The notes beneath the pieces are model-generated. The model made no database searches. It worked only from the letters and a program-made list of their open reading frames with translations, and was not told the origin of the DNA. A DNA stretch of 64,000 nt from Streptomyces sp. A2-16 (GTDB lineage: Bacteria; Actinomycetota; Actinomycetes; Streptomycetales; Streptomycetaceae): the NCBI RefSeq assembly GCF_018128905.1, contig NZ_CP063808.1:2232001-2296000 (forward strand). Reading direction: 5' to 3'. Shown here in pieces: positions 1-8,890 of the stretch. Each line of letters starts with the position of its first letter. Positions within the stretch are counted from its first letter, which is position 1. Both the position numbers and the translations under genes were made by a program.

Positions 1-659
1 ACACCCGTGCCAAGCACCCCGAGGTCGACCGGCATCTCGCCCTCGCCGACCTCGTCGTGGTGAACAAGCTCGACCGGGCGGCCGGCCAGGACGCCGAGCG
101 CGTTCTCGGGGTCGTCCGATCCCTCGTCGAGCACGCCGCCGTCGTCCCGGCCACCTACGGCCGCATCGACCCCGAGTTCCTCTTCGACTGCCGCCCCGGC
201 GAGGAGCGCATCGGGCAGCTGTCCTTCGACGACCTTCACGACCGCACCGACGAACACGGTCACGAGGACCACCTGCACTCGGGCTACGACAGCGTGCCCT
301 TCCGGTCCGACGTGCCCATGGACCCCCGTCGGCTGATGGCCTTCCTCGACAGCCGGCCGGAGGGGCTGTACCGGATCAAGGGGTACGTCGACTTCGGACC
401 GTACGACACCCGCAACCGCTACGCCGTGCACGCCGTGGGCAGCTTCCTGCGGTTCTACCTCGAGCCGTGGAGCGCCGGGGACGAACGGCTCACCCAGCTC
501 GTCCTCATCGGCTCCGGCAGCGACACCTCCGCGCTCGGCAAGGAGCTGGAGGCGTGCAAGGCGGACCACGAGGACGCCCCACATGCCGACGAGGCGGGCA
601 TGTGGGGCGTCCTGCGCTACGTCCGCGGGACCGAGGAGGATCCCGAGGAACCGGCCTAG
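1..659 (+). CDS. CobW/CobN-type P-loop GTPase, C-terminal part (5' end outside window)
   Basis: The reading frame is open from base 3, so the start and the P-loop lie upstream of the window. The visible N-terminal part has LADLVVVNKLDR, the G4 guanine-specificity motif (NKxD) of SIMIBI GTPases such as CobW/UreG. A His/Glu-rich stretch (HGHEDHLHSG, about bases 258-284) follows, as in many CobW linkers that bind metal, and then a domain of the CobW C-terminal type. Family members act as metallochaperones or zinc-homeostasis GTPases; which metal is served here cannot be told. The stop codon (657-659) overlaps the stop of the convergent parC. Confidence 0.8.
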   Translation, partial: TRAKHPEVDRHLALADLVVVNKLDRAAGQDAERVLGVVRSLVEHAAVVPATYGRIDPEFLFDCRPGEERIGQLSFDDLHDRTDEHGHEDHLHSGYDSVPFRSDVPMDPRRLMAFLDSRPEGLYRIKGYVDFGPYDTRNRYAVHAVGSFLRFYLEPWSAGDERLTQLVLIGSGSDTSALGKELEACKADHEDAPHADEAGMWGVLRYVRGTEEDPEEPA

Positions 660-3109
660 ACCGGCCCCGCCACCACCGACACCGTCTTCGCCAGCGACAC
701 GCCCGAGCCGTCGCGGCGCGGGTCGATCTCCGGGAGCTCGGCCGGTGTGCCGTTCTTCTGCGCGGCGCGGGCCGGGACGGGACCCGCCCAGGCCAGGGAC
801 AGGCAGTCCTCGCCCTTCAGGAACCGCTGGCAGCGGACGCCGCCCGTGGCGCGGCCCTTGCGCGGGTACTGGTCGAACGGGGTCAGCTTGGCCGTCGTCT
901 GGACCGAGTCGTCGAGCGTGCCGCGCGAGCCCGCGACCGTGAAGACGACCGCGTCGGCCGCCGGGTCCACCGCGGTGAAGGAGATGACCTTCGCGCCCTC
1001 GGTGAGCTTGATGCCCGTCATACCGCCCGCCGGACGGCCCTGCGGGCGGACCTGCGCGGCCTGGTAGCGCAACAACTGCGCGTCGTCGGTGATGAAGACC
1101 AGGTCCTCCTCGCCCGTGCGCAGTTCGACCGCGCCGACGATCCGGTCGCCCTCCTTGAGCGTGATGACCTCCAACTCGTCCTTGTTGGACGGATAGTCGG
1201 GCACCACGCGCTTGACGACGCCCTGCTCGGTGCCGAGCGCCAGACCGGGCGAGGACTCGTCCAGCGTGGTCAGGCAGATCAGCGTCTCGCCGTCCTCCAG
1301 GGACAGGAACTCCGCCAGCGGGGCGCCGCCCGCGAGGTTCGCGGTCGACTCCGGCAGCTGCGGCAGGTCGATCACGTTCAGCCGCAGCAGGCGGCCTGAC
1401 GACGTCACCGCGCCGATCTCGCCGCGCGCGGTGGCCGGCACCGCCGAGACGATCACGTCGTGCTTGGCGCGCTTGCCGCCCGGGTCCTCCGGGAACGGCT
1501 CGCCGTTCGCCGTACGCGCCAGCAGTCCCGTCGAGGACAGCAGCACCCGGCACGGGTCGTCCGCCACCTGCAGCGGTACGGCGGCCACGGGGGCCGTCGC
1601 TCCGGCCTCCAGCAGGACGGTGCGGCGCTCGGTGCCGTACTTCTTGGCGACCGCGGCCAGTTCGGCGGAGACCAGCTTGCGCAGCTCGGCGTCCGACTCC
1701 AGGATCCGGGTCAGCTCCGCGATCTCCGCGTTGAGCCGGTCCTGCTCCGACTCCAGCTCGATGCGGTCGAACCTGGTCAGGCGCCGCAGGGGCGTGTCCA
1801 GGATGTACTGCGTCTGGATCTCGCTCAGGGAGAAGCGCTCGATCAGGCGCTCCTTGGCCTGCGCGGAGTTGTCACTGGAGCGGATGATCCGGATGACCTC
1901 GTCGATGTCGACCAGGGCGGTGAGCAGGCCCTCGACCAGGTGCAGCCGGTCGCGCCGCTTGGTGCGCCGGAACTCGCTGCGGCGGCGCACCACTTCGAAG
2001 CGGTGGTCGAGGTAGACCTCCAGGAGCTCCTTGAGGCCGAGCGTGAGGGGCTGGCCGTCCACCAGCGCCACGTTGTTGACACCGAAGGACTCCTCCATCG
2101 GCGTCAGCTTGTAGAGCTGCTCCAGGACCGCCTCCGGCACGAAGCCGTTCTTGATCTCGATGACCAGGCGCAGGCCGTGCGCGCGGTCGGTGAGGTCCTT
2201 GACGTCGGCGATGCCCTGGAGCTTCTTCGAGCCGACCAGGTCCTTGATCTTGGCGATCACCTTCTCCGGGCCGACCGTGAAAGGCAGCTCGGTGACGACC
2301 AGACCCTTGCGGCGGGCGGTCACCGTCTCCACCGACACCGTCGCGCGGATCTTGAAGGTGCCGCGGCCCGTCTCGTAGGCGTCCCGGATGCCGGAGAGAC
2401 CGACGATCCGGCCGCCGGTGGGCAGGTCGGGGCCCGGGATGTGCTTCATCAGGGCGTCCAGATCCGCGTTCGGGTAGCGGATCAGGTGGCGGGCGGCCGC
2501 GATGACCTCGGTGAGGTTGTGCGGCGCCATGTTGGTGGCCATGCCGACCGCGATGCCGGAGGCGCCGTTCACCAGGAGGTTCGGGAAGGCGGCGGGCAGC
2601 GCGCCCGGCTCCTGCTCCTGGCCGTCGTAGTTGGGCGCGAAGTCGACCGTGTCCTCGTCGATGGACTCGGTCATCAGGCTCGCGGCCTCGGCAGCGCGGC
2701 ACTCGGTGTACCGCATGGCGGCCGGCGGGTCGTCGTTGCCCAGCGAGCCGAAGTTTCCGTGGCCGTCGACCAGCGGCACGCTCATGGAGAAGGGCTGGGC
2801 CATGCGCACGAGGGCGTCGTAGATCGACGCGTCTCCGTGCGGGTGCAGCTTGCCCATCACTTCGCCGACCACGCGCGCGCACTTGACGTATCCGCGATCC
2901 GGGCGCAGGCCCATCTCGTTCATCTGGTAGACGATGCGCCGGTGCACCGGCTTGAGGCCGTCGCGGGCGTCCGGGAGCGCGCGGGAGTAGATGACCGAGT
3001 ACGCGTACTCGAGGTACGAGCCCTTCATCTCGTCCACGACGTCGATGTCGAGGATCCGCTCCTCGTACGAGTCGTCGGGCGGCGGGGTCTTCGTGCTGCG
3101 GCGGGCCAT
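656..3109 (-). CDS. parC: DNA topoisomerase IV subunit A (GyrA/ParC-type)
   Basis: A 817-residue type IIA topoisomerase A subunit. It cleaves both DNA strands through a transient tyrosyl link and, with ParE, decatenates daughter chromosomes. The breakage-reunion domain is evident: [10 protein letters not shown] (89-98) is the quinolone-determining helix and AAMRYTECR carries the catalytic tyrosine at about Tyr134. The C-terminal half has beta-pinwheel blades such as [12 protein letters not shown] but no typical QRRGGKG GyrA box, and the ATPase subunit is not adjacent, which favours ParC over GyrA. The position equivalent to E. coli GyrA Ser83 is Ala94, as in mycobacterial GyrA. The start ATG has an AGAGGAG Shine-Dalgarno about 11 nt upstream. 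It ends tail to tail with the CobW-type gene, overlapping by 4 nt. Confidence 0.93.
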   Translation of the reverse strand: MARRSTKTPPPDDSYEERILDIDVVDEMKGSYLEYAYSVIYSRALPDARDGLKPVHRRIVYQMNEMGLRPDRGYVKCARVVGEVMGKLHPHGDASIYDALVRMAQPFSMSVPLVDGHGNFGSLGNDDPPAAMRYTECRAAEAASLMTESIDEDTVDFAPNYDGQEQEPGALPAAFPNLLVNGASGIAVGMATNMAPHNLTEVIAAARHLIRYPNADLDALMKHIPGPDLPTGGRIVGLSGIRDAYETGRGTFKIRATVSVETVTARRKGLVVTELPFTVGPEKVIAKIKDLVGSKKLQGIADVKDLTDRAHGLRLVIEIKNGFVPEAVLEQLYKLTPMEESFGVNNVALVDGQPLTLGLKELLEVYLDHRFEVVRRRSEFRRTKRRDRLHLVEGLLTALVDIDEVIRIIRSSDNSAQAKERLIERFSLSEIQTQYILDTPLRRLTRFDRIELESEQDRLNAEIAELTRILESDAELRKLVSAELAAVAKKYGTERRTVLLEAGATAPVAAVPLQVADDPCRVLLSSTGLLARTANGEPFPEDPGGKRAKHDVIVSAVPATARGEIGAVTSSGRLLRLNVIDLPQLPESTANLAGGAPLAEFLSLEDGETLICLTTLDESSPGLALGTEQGVVKRVVPDYPSNKDELEVITLKEGDRIVGAVELRTGEEDLVFITDDAQLLRYQAAQVRPQGRPAGGMTGIKLTEGAKVISFTAVDPAADAVVFTVAGSRGTLDDSVQTTAKLTPFDQYPRKGRATGGVRCQRFLKGEDCLSLAWAGPVPARAAQKNGTPAELPEIDPRRDGSGVSLAKTVSVVAGPV

Positions 3110-3466
3110 CGCTGCCGGCTCCTCTTTTCTGGTCGCTCGCCTACGGGTCGCTCACATCGGCCCTTTGGCTCACTCTTGCTGAAGCGTGAACAGGATCTGA
3201 CGCGGACCATTGTGGACCGCGGCACTGACAGTCCGGGCCAGGACCCGGCTGAGCCGCTCTGCCCGGCGACCACCGGGCCACCCGGCCCGGCGACCGCGCA
3301 GTGCCCTGCTCACGGTTGTCCGCAGGCTACGCGATCCGCTGTGGGCGTACGCGCCCCGGGAACTTCACCGAGGGTCCGCACGCTTGCATACAGTGGCAGG
3401 ACCGGCAGGAAAACAGCTCCACGAACCGCGGTTTCCACGACCGCGACCGCGATCGAAGGGACGTAC
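3110..3466. promoter_or_regulatory. Divergent intergenic region parC / M16 peptidase pair
   Basis: These 357 bp separate divergent parC and the peptidase genes, so both promoters must lie here. I see no gene. A TACAGT hexamer at 3389-3394 (TTCACC at 3364-3369, a long 19-nt spacer) is a weak candidate -10 for the rightward gene; GAAGGG at 3455-3460 is its ribosome binding site. No clear operator is visible. Confidence 0.35.
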
Positions 3467-4864
3467 ATGCCCATGGGTCACACGGCCACAGACCAGGCAG
3501 GCACCGGGGGCCTGACAGCGACCGAGCACCGCCTGGCCAACGGCCTGCGCGTGGTGCTCTCCGAGGACCACCTGACCCCGGTCGCGGCGGTGTGCCTCTG
3601 GTACGACGTCGGTTCGCGCCACGAGGTCAAGGGGCGTACCGGCCTGGCTCACCTCTTCGAGCACCTGATGTTCCAGGGCTCGAAGCAGGTGCACGGCAAC
3701 GGGCACTTCGAGCTCGTCCAGGGCGCGGGCGGTTCGCTCAACGGCACGACCAGCTTCGAGCGCACCAACTACTTCGAGACCATGCCGACCCACCAGCTGG
3801 AGCTCGCCCTCTGGCTGGAGGCCGACCGCATGGGCTCGCTGCTGGCCGCCCTCGACGACGAGTCGATGGAGAACCAGCGCGACGTCGTCAAGAACGAGCG
3901 CAGGCAGCGCTACGACAACGTCCCCTACGGCACCGCGTTCGAGAAGCTCACCGCGCTCGCCTACCCGGAGGGCCACCCCTACCACCACACCCCGATCGGT
4001 TCGATGGCCGACCTGGACGCGGCCACCCTGGAGGACGCACGCGCGTTCTTCCGCACGTACTACGCGCCCAACAACGCCGTCCTGTCGGTGGTCGGCGACA
4101 TCGACCCGGAGCGGACGCTCGCCTGGGTCGAGAAGTACTTCGGTTCCATCCCTTCGCACGACGGCAAGCCCGCGCCCCGCGACGGCTCCCTGCCCGAGAT
4201 CATCGGGGAGCAGCTGCGCGAGGTCGTCGAGGAGGAGGTCCCTGCGCGCGCGTTGATGGCCGCCTACCGGCTGCCGCACGACGGCACGCGTGAGGCCGAC
4301 GCGGCCGACCTCGCCCTCACCGTCCTCGGTGGCGGCGAGTCCTCCCGCCTCTACAACCGGCTCGTACGGCGCGACCGTACGGCCGTCGCGGCCGGCTTCG
4401 GCCTGCTGCGGCTGGCCGGTGCGCCCTCCCTGGGCTGGCTCGACGTGAAGACCTCCGGTGACGTCGAGGTGCCGGTCATCGAGGCCGCCATCGACGAGGA
4501 GCTCGCCCGGTTCGCCGAGGAGGGCCCGACCGCCGAGGAAATGGAGCGCGCCCAGGCCCAGTTGGAGCGCGAGTGGCTGGACCGGCTCGGCACCGTCGCC
4601 GGCCGTGCCGACGAACTGTGCCGCTACGCCGTCCTGTTCGGCGACCCCCAGCTCGCCCTGAGCGCCGTGCAGCGCGTCCTGGAGGTGAGCGCCGAGGAGG
4701 TCCGGGCGGTCGCCCAGGCCAAGCTGCGCCCCGACAACCGCGCGGTGCTCGTCTACGAACCCACCGCCCCGGGCGAGATCGCCCAGAGCGCCGAGGACGC
4801 GGACGCCCCGCAGTCCGCGGCCACCGTGGAAGCCACCGACGACAACGAGGAGGCGGCCAAGTGA
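3467..4864 (+). CDS. M16 family zinc metallopeptidase, catalytic subunit
   Basis: A 465-residue insulinase/processing-peptidase-like protein. The inverted zinc motif HxxEH is present as HLFEH at 62-66 (zinc ligands His62 and His66, catalytic Glu65). The ENQRDVVKNER helix lies where the third (Glu) ligand is expected. Two M16 half-domains fit the length (about 450 is usual for bacterial M16B). No signal peptide is seen, so it is probably cytoplasmic. Start ATG 3467 is chosen because GAAGGG ends 6 nt upstream; ATG 3473 would have poor spacing. The C-terminal tail is acidic. Its stop overlaps the GTG of the next gene (GTGA), which indicates translational coupling to its non-catalytic partner. 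The substrate is unknown; in the family, peptides or exported-protein fragments are degraded. Confidence 0.88.
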   Translation: MPMGHTATDQAGTGGLTATEHRLANGLRVVLSEDHLTPVAAVCLWYDVGSRHEVKGRTGLAHLFEHLMFQGSKQVHGNGHFELVQGAGGSLNGTTSFERTNYFETMPTHQLELALWLEADRMGSLLAALDDESMENQRDVVKNERRQRYDNVPYGTAFEKLTALAYPEGHPYHHTPIGSMADLDAATLEDARAFFRTYYAPNNAVLSVVGDIDPERTLAWVEKYFGSIPSHDGKPAPRDGSLPEIIGEQLREVVEEEVPARALMAAYRLPHDGTREADAADLALTVLGGGESSRLYNRLVRRDRTAVAAGFGLLRLAGAPSLGWLDVKTSGDVEVPVIEAAIDEELARFAEEGPTAEEMERAQAQLEREWLDRLGTVAGRADELCRYAVLFGDPQLALSAVQRVLEVSAEEVRAVAQAKLRPDNRAVLVYEPTAPGEIAQSAEDADAPQSAATVEATDDNEEAAK

Positions 4865-6249
4865 GCGAGCTCGCCGCGATGGAGTTCCACCCGCAGCCGC
4901 AGGCGGGCGAGCCCAAGGTCTGGGCCTTCCCCGCCCCCGAGCGCGGGGCGCTCGACAACGGCCTCACCGTTCTGCGCTGCCACCGCCCCGGCCAGCAGGT
5001 CGTCGCCGTCGAGGTGCTCCTGGACGCCCCCCTGGAGGCCGAGCCGGCCGGACTGGACGGCGTGGCCACGATCATGGCGCGCGCCTTCTCCGAGGGCACC
5101 GACAAGCACTCCGCCGAGGAGTTCGCCGCCGAGCTGGAGCGCTGCGGCGCCACCCTCGACGCGCACGCCGACCACCCGGGCGTCCGGCTCAGCCTCGAAG
5201 TGCCGGCCTCCCGGCTCGCCAAGGCGCTCGGTCTGCTGGCCGACGCGCTCAGGGCGCCCGCGTTCGCGGACAGCGAGGTCGAGCGGCTCGTCAACAACCG
5301 CCTGGACGAGATCCCGCACGAGCTGGCCAACCCGTCCCGCCGCGCCGCCAAGGAGCTCTCCCGGGAGCTGTTCCCGGCGGACTCGCGCATGTCGCGTCCG
5401 CGCCAGGGCACCGAGGAGACGGTCGAGAACATCGACTCCGCGGCCGTGCGCGGCTTCTACGAGAAGCACGTGCGCCCCGCCACCGCGACCGCCGTGGTCG
5501 TCGGCGACCTCACCGGCATCGACCTGGACGCGCTGCTCGCCGACACCCTCGGCTCCTGGACGGGGTCCACGGCCCAGCCGCGCCCCGTGCCGCCGGTGAC
5601 CGCCGACGACACCGGCCGGGTCGTCATCGTGGACCGTCCCGGCGCCGTCCAGACGCAGCTGCTGATCGGCCGCATCGGCGCCGACCGGCACGCACGCGTG
5701 TGGCCCGCGCAGGTGCTCGGCACGTACTGCCTCGGCGGCACCCTCACCTCCCGTCTGGACCGCGTCCTGCGCGAGGAGAAGGGCTACACCTACGGCGTAC
5801 GGTCGTTCGGCCAGGTCCTCAGGTCCGCCCCGGACGGCTCGGGCGCCGCGATGCTCGCCATCAGCGGCTCGGTCGACACCCCCAACACCGGTCCCGCCCT
5901 GGACGATCTGTGGAAGGTGCTGCGCACGCTCGCCGAGGGCGGTCTCACCGACGCCGAGCGCGATGTCGCCGTGCAGAACCTCGTCGGGGTGGCGCCGCTC
6001 AAGTACGAGACCGCGGCGGCCGTCGCGAGCACGCTGGCCGACCAGGTCGAGCAGCACCTGCCCGACGACTACCAGGCGACCCTGTACCAGCAGCTCGCCG
6101 CGACCGGCACCGTCGAGGCCACCGCCGCCGTCGTGAACGCCTTCCCGGTGGACCGGCTGGTGACCGTCCTGGTCGGCGACGCGGCCGCCATCAAGGAGCC
6201 CGTCGAGGCCCTCGGCATCGGCGAGGTCAAGGTCGTGACGGCCGAGTAG
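4861..6249 (+). CDS. M16 family protein, non-catalytic partner subunit
   Basis: A 462-residue M16-fold protein. Where the zinc motif should be, the sequence reads LDGVATIMARAF, so HxxEH is missing and the protein cannot bind catalytic zinc in the usual way. Bacterial M16B enzymes often work as heterodimers of one catalytic and one inactive chain, the latter supplying an Arg/Tyr pair near the C-terminal domain (here RVLREEKGYTYGVRS). That pairing is the likely arrangement with the upstream gene, whose stop it overlaps by 4 nt. The GTG start at 4861 depends on this coupling, since no independent strong Shine-Dalgarno is seen. A strong terminator follows at 6264-6299. Confidence 0.85.
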   Translation: MSELAAMEFHPQPQAGEPKVWAFPAPERGALDNGLTVLRCHRPGQQVVAVEVLLDAPLEAEPAGLDGVATIMARAFSEGTDKHSAEEFAAELERCGATLDAHADHPGVRLSLEVPASRLAKALGLLADALRAPAFADSEVERLVNNRLDEIPHELANPSRRAAKELSRELFPADSRMSRPRQGTEETVENIDSAAVRGFYEKHVRPATATAVVVGDLTGIDLDALLADTLGSWTGSTAQPRPVPPVTADDTGRVVIVDRPGAVQTQLLIGRIGADRHARVWPAQVLGTYCLGGTLTSRLDRVLREEKGYTYGVRSFGQVLRSAPDGSGAAMLAISGSVDTPNTGPALDDLWKVLRTLAEGGLTDAERDVAVQNLVGVAPLKYETAAAVASTLADQVEQHLPDDYQATLYQQLAATGTVEATAAVVNAFPVDRLVTVLVGDAAAIKEPVEALGIGEVKVVTAE

Positions 6250-6263
6250 CGGCACCCGACCTC

Positions 6264-6299
6264 AGGGGCCCTGGTGACGGAAGCGTCACCAGGGCCCCT
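6264..6299. terminator. Intrinsic-type terminator after M16 pair
   Basis: A perfect hairpin with 16-bp arms (6264-6279 and 6284-6299) and a 4-nt GAAG loop begins 15 bp after the M16 stop codon. It has only a short T run (CCCCTTCG), as is usual for Streptomyces terminators. Confidence 0.85.
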
Positions 6300-6459
6300 T
6301 CGTCACCCGAGTTCGTCAGATGTCCGAATTGGGCAGGAGGTTGCCTGTCTGCCCTGTGGGATGCGCTACAAAAGCCCTGATCGGTTTGGGGATTGAAAGT
6401 GGCCCCGCTTAGCGTCCTCTGGGCTGTCCGTCAGGCACTGCGCCGCGCCCGCGGCACCG

Positions 6460-6620
6460 GGCAGTCATCGCCGAGTCCCCGCATGGCGCGAGCCAGGGGA
6501 GCCGGGGACCCACACCAAGAGTCCCTGGGGTGAATCGGACGCCCGCGCACCGCGAGGGGGTCCGTAGGAGACCTTCCTGCTCCGAACCCGTCAGCTAACC
6601 CGGTAGGCGAGAAGGAAGGA
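6460..6620 (+). ncRNA. ydaO/yuaA-type c-di-AMP riboswitch
   Basis: The 5' leader of the M23 peptidase gene carries the conserved ydaO blocks in order: CGCCGAGTCCCC, then GAGCCGGGGACCC, GGGGTGAATC, a GTAGGAGACCTTCCTGCTCC stem, and CCGAACCCGTCAGCTAACC followed by GGTAGGCGAGAAGG at the 3' end. The class binds cyclic di-AMP and usually turns expression off when ligand is high. In Streptomyces it is known upstream of peptidoglycan-hydrolase genes. The aptamer's 3' end runs into the purine-rich GAAGGAAGGAAAGG just before the start codon, so control could be at translation or by termination; the sequence alone does not decide. Bounds are approximate. Confidence 0.92.
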
Positions 6621-6636
6621 AAGGATCAGCCACTAC

Positions 6637-7398
6637 ATGGCGTTCACCTGCGCCACCGGGAAGCACCGTCGTCCCAGCCGCATGAAGCGCACCACCGCCC
6701 GCGCGGCGGGCGTCGCGGCCCTCGCCACCACCGGCGTCATCGGCACCATCGCCGCTCCGGCCCTCGCGGCCGACAACTCCGTCAGCTCCGTGGAACAGAC
6801 CGGCCTCATGCCCGTCGTCAGCGCCGGTGACTCGCTCGCCGAGCAGATCGACGCCCAGGCCGTCGCCCAGGAGCGGGCCGCCGCGCAGAAGAAGGCGGCC
6901 GAGGAGGCCAGGCGCAAGGCCGAGGCGCGGGCCAAGGAGATCCGCGAGGCCAAGGAGCGCGCCGCCCGCGAGGCCGAGCGCAAGCGCCTCAACGCCTTCG
7001 TCGCCCCGATCTCCGGCTCCTACATCTCCACCGGCTACAAGAGCGGCGGCTCCCTGTGGTCGTCCGGCAGCCACACCGGTGTCGACTTCCACGCCGCGAG
7101 CGGCACCTCGGTCCACGCGGTCGGCCGCGGCACGGTCGTGGAGGCCGGCTGGGGCGGGTCGTACGGCAACAACATCGTGATCAGGATGGCCGACGGCACG
7201 TACACCCAGTACGGCCACCTGTCGTCCATCGGCGTCTCGGTCGGCCAGTCGGTCACCCCCGGCCAGCAGATCGGCGTCTCCGGCGCGACCGGCAACGTCA
7301 CCGGCCCGCACCTGCACTTCGAGGCGCGCACCACGCCCGAGTACGGCTCGGACATCGACCCTGTCGCCTACCTGCGTTCGCACGGCGTGAACCTCTGA
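6637..7398 (+). CDS. Secreted M23 (LytM-type) peptidoglycan endopeptidase
   Basis: A 253-residue exported cell-wall hydrolase. The basic N-terminus (KHRRPSR...MKRTTAR) is followed by a hydrophobic stretch ending ALA-AD, giving signal peptidase cleavage near residue 44. Residues about 68-118 are an Ala/Glu/Lys/Arg-rich helix typical of a coiled-coil spacer. The M23 domain (about 120-250) has the LAGH/HxxxD zinc pair at His146/Asp150 (SGSHTGVDFH) and HLH at 225-227, so the lysostaphin-type site is complete. It should cut peptide cross-links during growth or spore germination. It lies directly behind a c-di-AMP riboswitch, linking wall remodelling to the osmolyte second messenger. A second possible start is Met16, but ATG 6637 fits the leader better. 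Confidence 0.92.
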   Translation: MAFTCATGKHRRPSRMKRTTARAAGVAALATTGVIGTIAAPALAADNSVSSVEQTGLMPVVSAGDSLAEQIDAQAVAQERAAAQKKAAEEARRKAEARAKEIREAKERAAREAERKRLNAFVAPISGSYISTGYKSGGSLWSSGSHTGVDFHAASGTSVHAVGRGTVVEAGWGGSYGNNIVIRMADGTYTQYGHLSSIGVSVGQSVTPGQQIGVSGATGNVTGPHLHFEARTTPEYGSDIDPVAYLRSHGVNL

Positions 7399-7421
7399 CG
7401 GTCCCACCGCGCGATCTTTGC

Positions 7422-7450
7422 GAGACCCCGGCTCCCCGAGCCGGGGTTTC
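7422..7450. terminator. Terminator after M23 gene
   Basis: Hairpin with CCCCGGCTC at 7426-7434 and GAGCCGGGG at 7438-7446, extended by A/G-T pairs and followed by TTTCGTCG. It lies 24 bp after the M23 stop. Confidence 0.8.
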
Positions 7451-7587
7451 GTCGTTTCCACGGCCCTGTTGTCCAAAAAATATCCCCGGATTCCGGTCCG
7501 GCGTCGGAAATTCCCGCTCATTGCAATAGAGTCACTGAACACACGTCAATCGGCGACGTTTCACGGGGATTAAGACGGAGGTCGGAC

Positions 7588-8283
7588 ATGCGTATTCCGG
7601 CGCACTCGGTATGCACGGCGATCCGGGACGACATCGTCGCCGGTGTCTACGAGCGCGGCAGCCGGCTCACCGAGGAACTCCTCGCCCGCCGCTACGGCGT
7701 CTCCCGCGTCCCCGTCCGCGAGGCCCTGCGGACGCTGGAGGCCGAGGGCTTCGTGGTGACGCGGCGGCACGCGGGCGCGTGCGTGGCCGAACCGACCGAG
7801 CAGGAGGGCGCCGACCTCCTGGAGATGCGCATGCTCCTGGAACCGCTCGGTGCCTCCCGGGCCGCCCAGCGGCGCACCGAGGCCCATCTGAAGGTGCTGC
7901 GCGGCCTGGTCCGGCTGGGCCAGGAGCGGGCCAGGCGGGGCAACAGCGACGATCTGCGCTCGTTGGGGGGCTGGTTCCACGAGACGCTCGCGCAGGCCGC
8001 CGGCAGCCCCGCCCTGACCTCGATGCTGACCCAGCTGCGGCACAAGATCGCCTGGATGTACGCGGTGGACGCGCCGGCCGACCCCGTGGAGTCCTGGGCG
8101 GAGCACGGCGCGATCGTGGACGCGGTGGCCCGCGGCGACGGAGAGCGCGCGCGGGCGATCACGGCGCTGCACACCGAACGCTCGGGCGCGGTGCACCGGC
8201 TCCGATTCGTCGCCGGGCCGGACCGCGCGGACCGTGTGAGGACCTCGCAACATCCTGTAAACGTGACGGGTGTGCGGCATTAA
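7588..8283 (+). CDS. GntR-family regulator, FadR/FCD subfamily
   Basis: A 231-residue transcription factor. The N-terminal winged helix (about 5-70) has the GntR signature, YERGSRLTEELLARRYGVSR followed by VPVREALRTLEAEGF. The C-terminal 80-220 region is the all-helical FCD ligand/metal-binding domain, with His residues in AGSPALTSML...LRHKIAW and SWAEHGAIVDAV that normally coordinate a metal or carboxylate effector. GGAGG at 7577-7581 precedes the ATG by 6 nt. The upstream 130 bp are unusually A/T-rich for this genome and probably contain its promoter. It stands alone between a terminator and the convergent ptsH, so its target is not evident from context. Confidence 0.88.
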   Translation: MRIPAHSVCTAIRDDIVAGVYERGSRLTEELLARRYGVSRVPVREALRTLEAEGFVVTRRHAGACVAEPTEQEGADLLEMRMLLEPLGASRAAQRRTEAHLKVLRGLVRLGQERARRGNSDDLRSLGGWFHETLAQAAGSPALTSMLTQLRHKIAWMYAVDAPADPVESWAEHGAIVDAVARGDGERARAITALHTERSGAVHRLRFVAGPDRADRVRTSQHPVNVTGVRH

Positions 8284-8354
8284 CACGGGCGCCGTATACA
8301 AAGAGGAGTAATTCGCGGGGCGGTATTTCTGCTGCCCATTCAAAGGGAAAAGCG

Positions 8355-8384
8355 AAGGGCCCGCCCGATAATTCGGACGAGCCC
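8355..8384. terminator. Terminator hairpin between gntR and ptsH
   Basis: AGGGC...CCG at the left pairs with CGG...GCCCT at the right around an ATAATT loop, with a small internal bulge. It lies 27 bp beyond the ptsH stop and could serve both convergent genes. Confidence 0.55.
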
Positions 8385-8410
8385 TCCGGTGCTTTTCAGG
8401 GCACCCGTTC

Positions 8411-8692
8411 TCAGACGGTCTCGGGAAGCTCCTCGAGCCCCTCGGCGACCAGCTTCGCGAGCCGGTCGAGGGCCACGTCCGCGCCCTCGGCGTCGGAGGC
8501 GAGGACGATCTCCTCGCCGCCCTGTGCGCCCAGGCCGAGCACGGCCAGCATGGAGGCCGCGTTGACGGGGTTGCCGTCGGCCTTGGCGATCGTCACCGGG
8601 ATACCTGCGGCCGTGGCGGCCCGGACGAAGATGGAAGCGGGGCGGGCGTGGAGGCCCTCGGCCCAGCCGACGTTGACGCGGCGCTCAGCCAT
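8411..8692 (-). CDS. ptsH: Phosphocarrier protein HPr of the PTS
   Basis: A 93-residue HPr. It accepts phosphate from enzyme I at His15 (GLHARPAS, 13-20) and passes it to sugar-specific EIIA proteins. The regulatory serine region is also present (NAASMLAVLGLGA, Ser47), as in HPr proteins regulated by HPr kinase, although Streptomyces is not known to use that kinase for carbon repression. The length is normal (85-95). Gene order between a GntR regulator and a GNAT/acyl-CoA synthetase gene agrees with the S. coelicolor ptsH locus as I remember it; the genes for enzyme I and Crr are elsewhere. Confidence 0.95.
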   Translation of the reverse strand: MAERRVNVGWAEGLHARPASIFVRAATAAGIPVTIAKADGNPVNAASMLAVLGLGAQGGEEIVLASDAEGADVALDRLAKLVAEGLEELPETV

Positions 8693-8890
8693 GTGATGCT
8701 GCCCTTCGGTGTTCAGGGTTGTCTAGACCAGTTTCCCACACGTGAAGCGTCTCCGGACAGGACCCGAAGTCCCGTCCGGGGTGAGTGGTCGGACCGCGGC
8801 CTCGGCCCGACTTCCGTCCTTGTGCCCTCTTGCGCGTTCTCCACAGACTGCCTCGCGCCGTTGTCGTACGCGAGCCGTACTCTGGGGCCC

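Noticed and set aside
1460..3466. Long open frame running through parC antisense into the M16 gene
   Set aside because: The part before 3467 is antisense to parC and Arg/Leu/Asp/Val-rich shadow sequence; the ribosome site and M16 similarity place the start at 3467.
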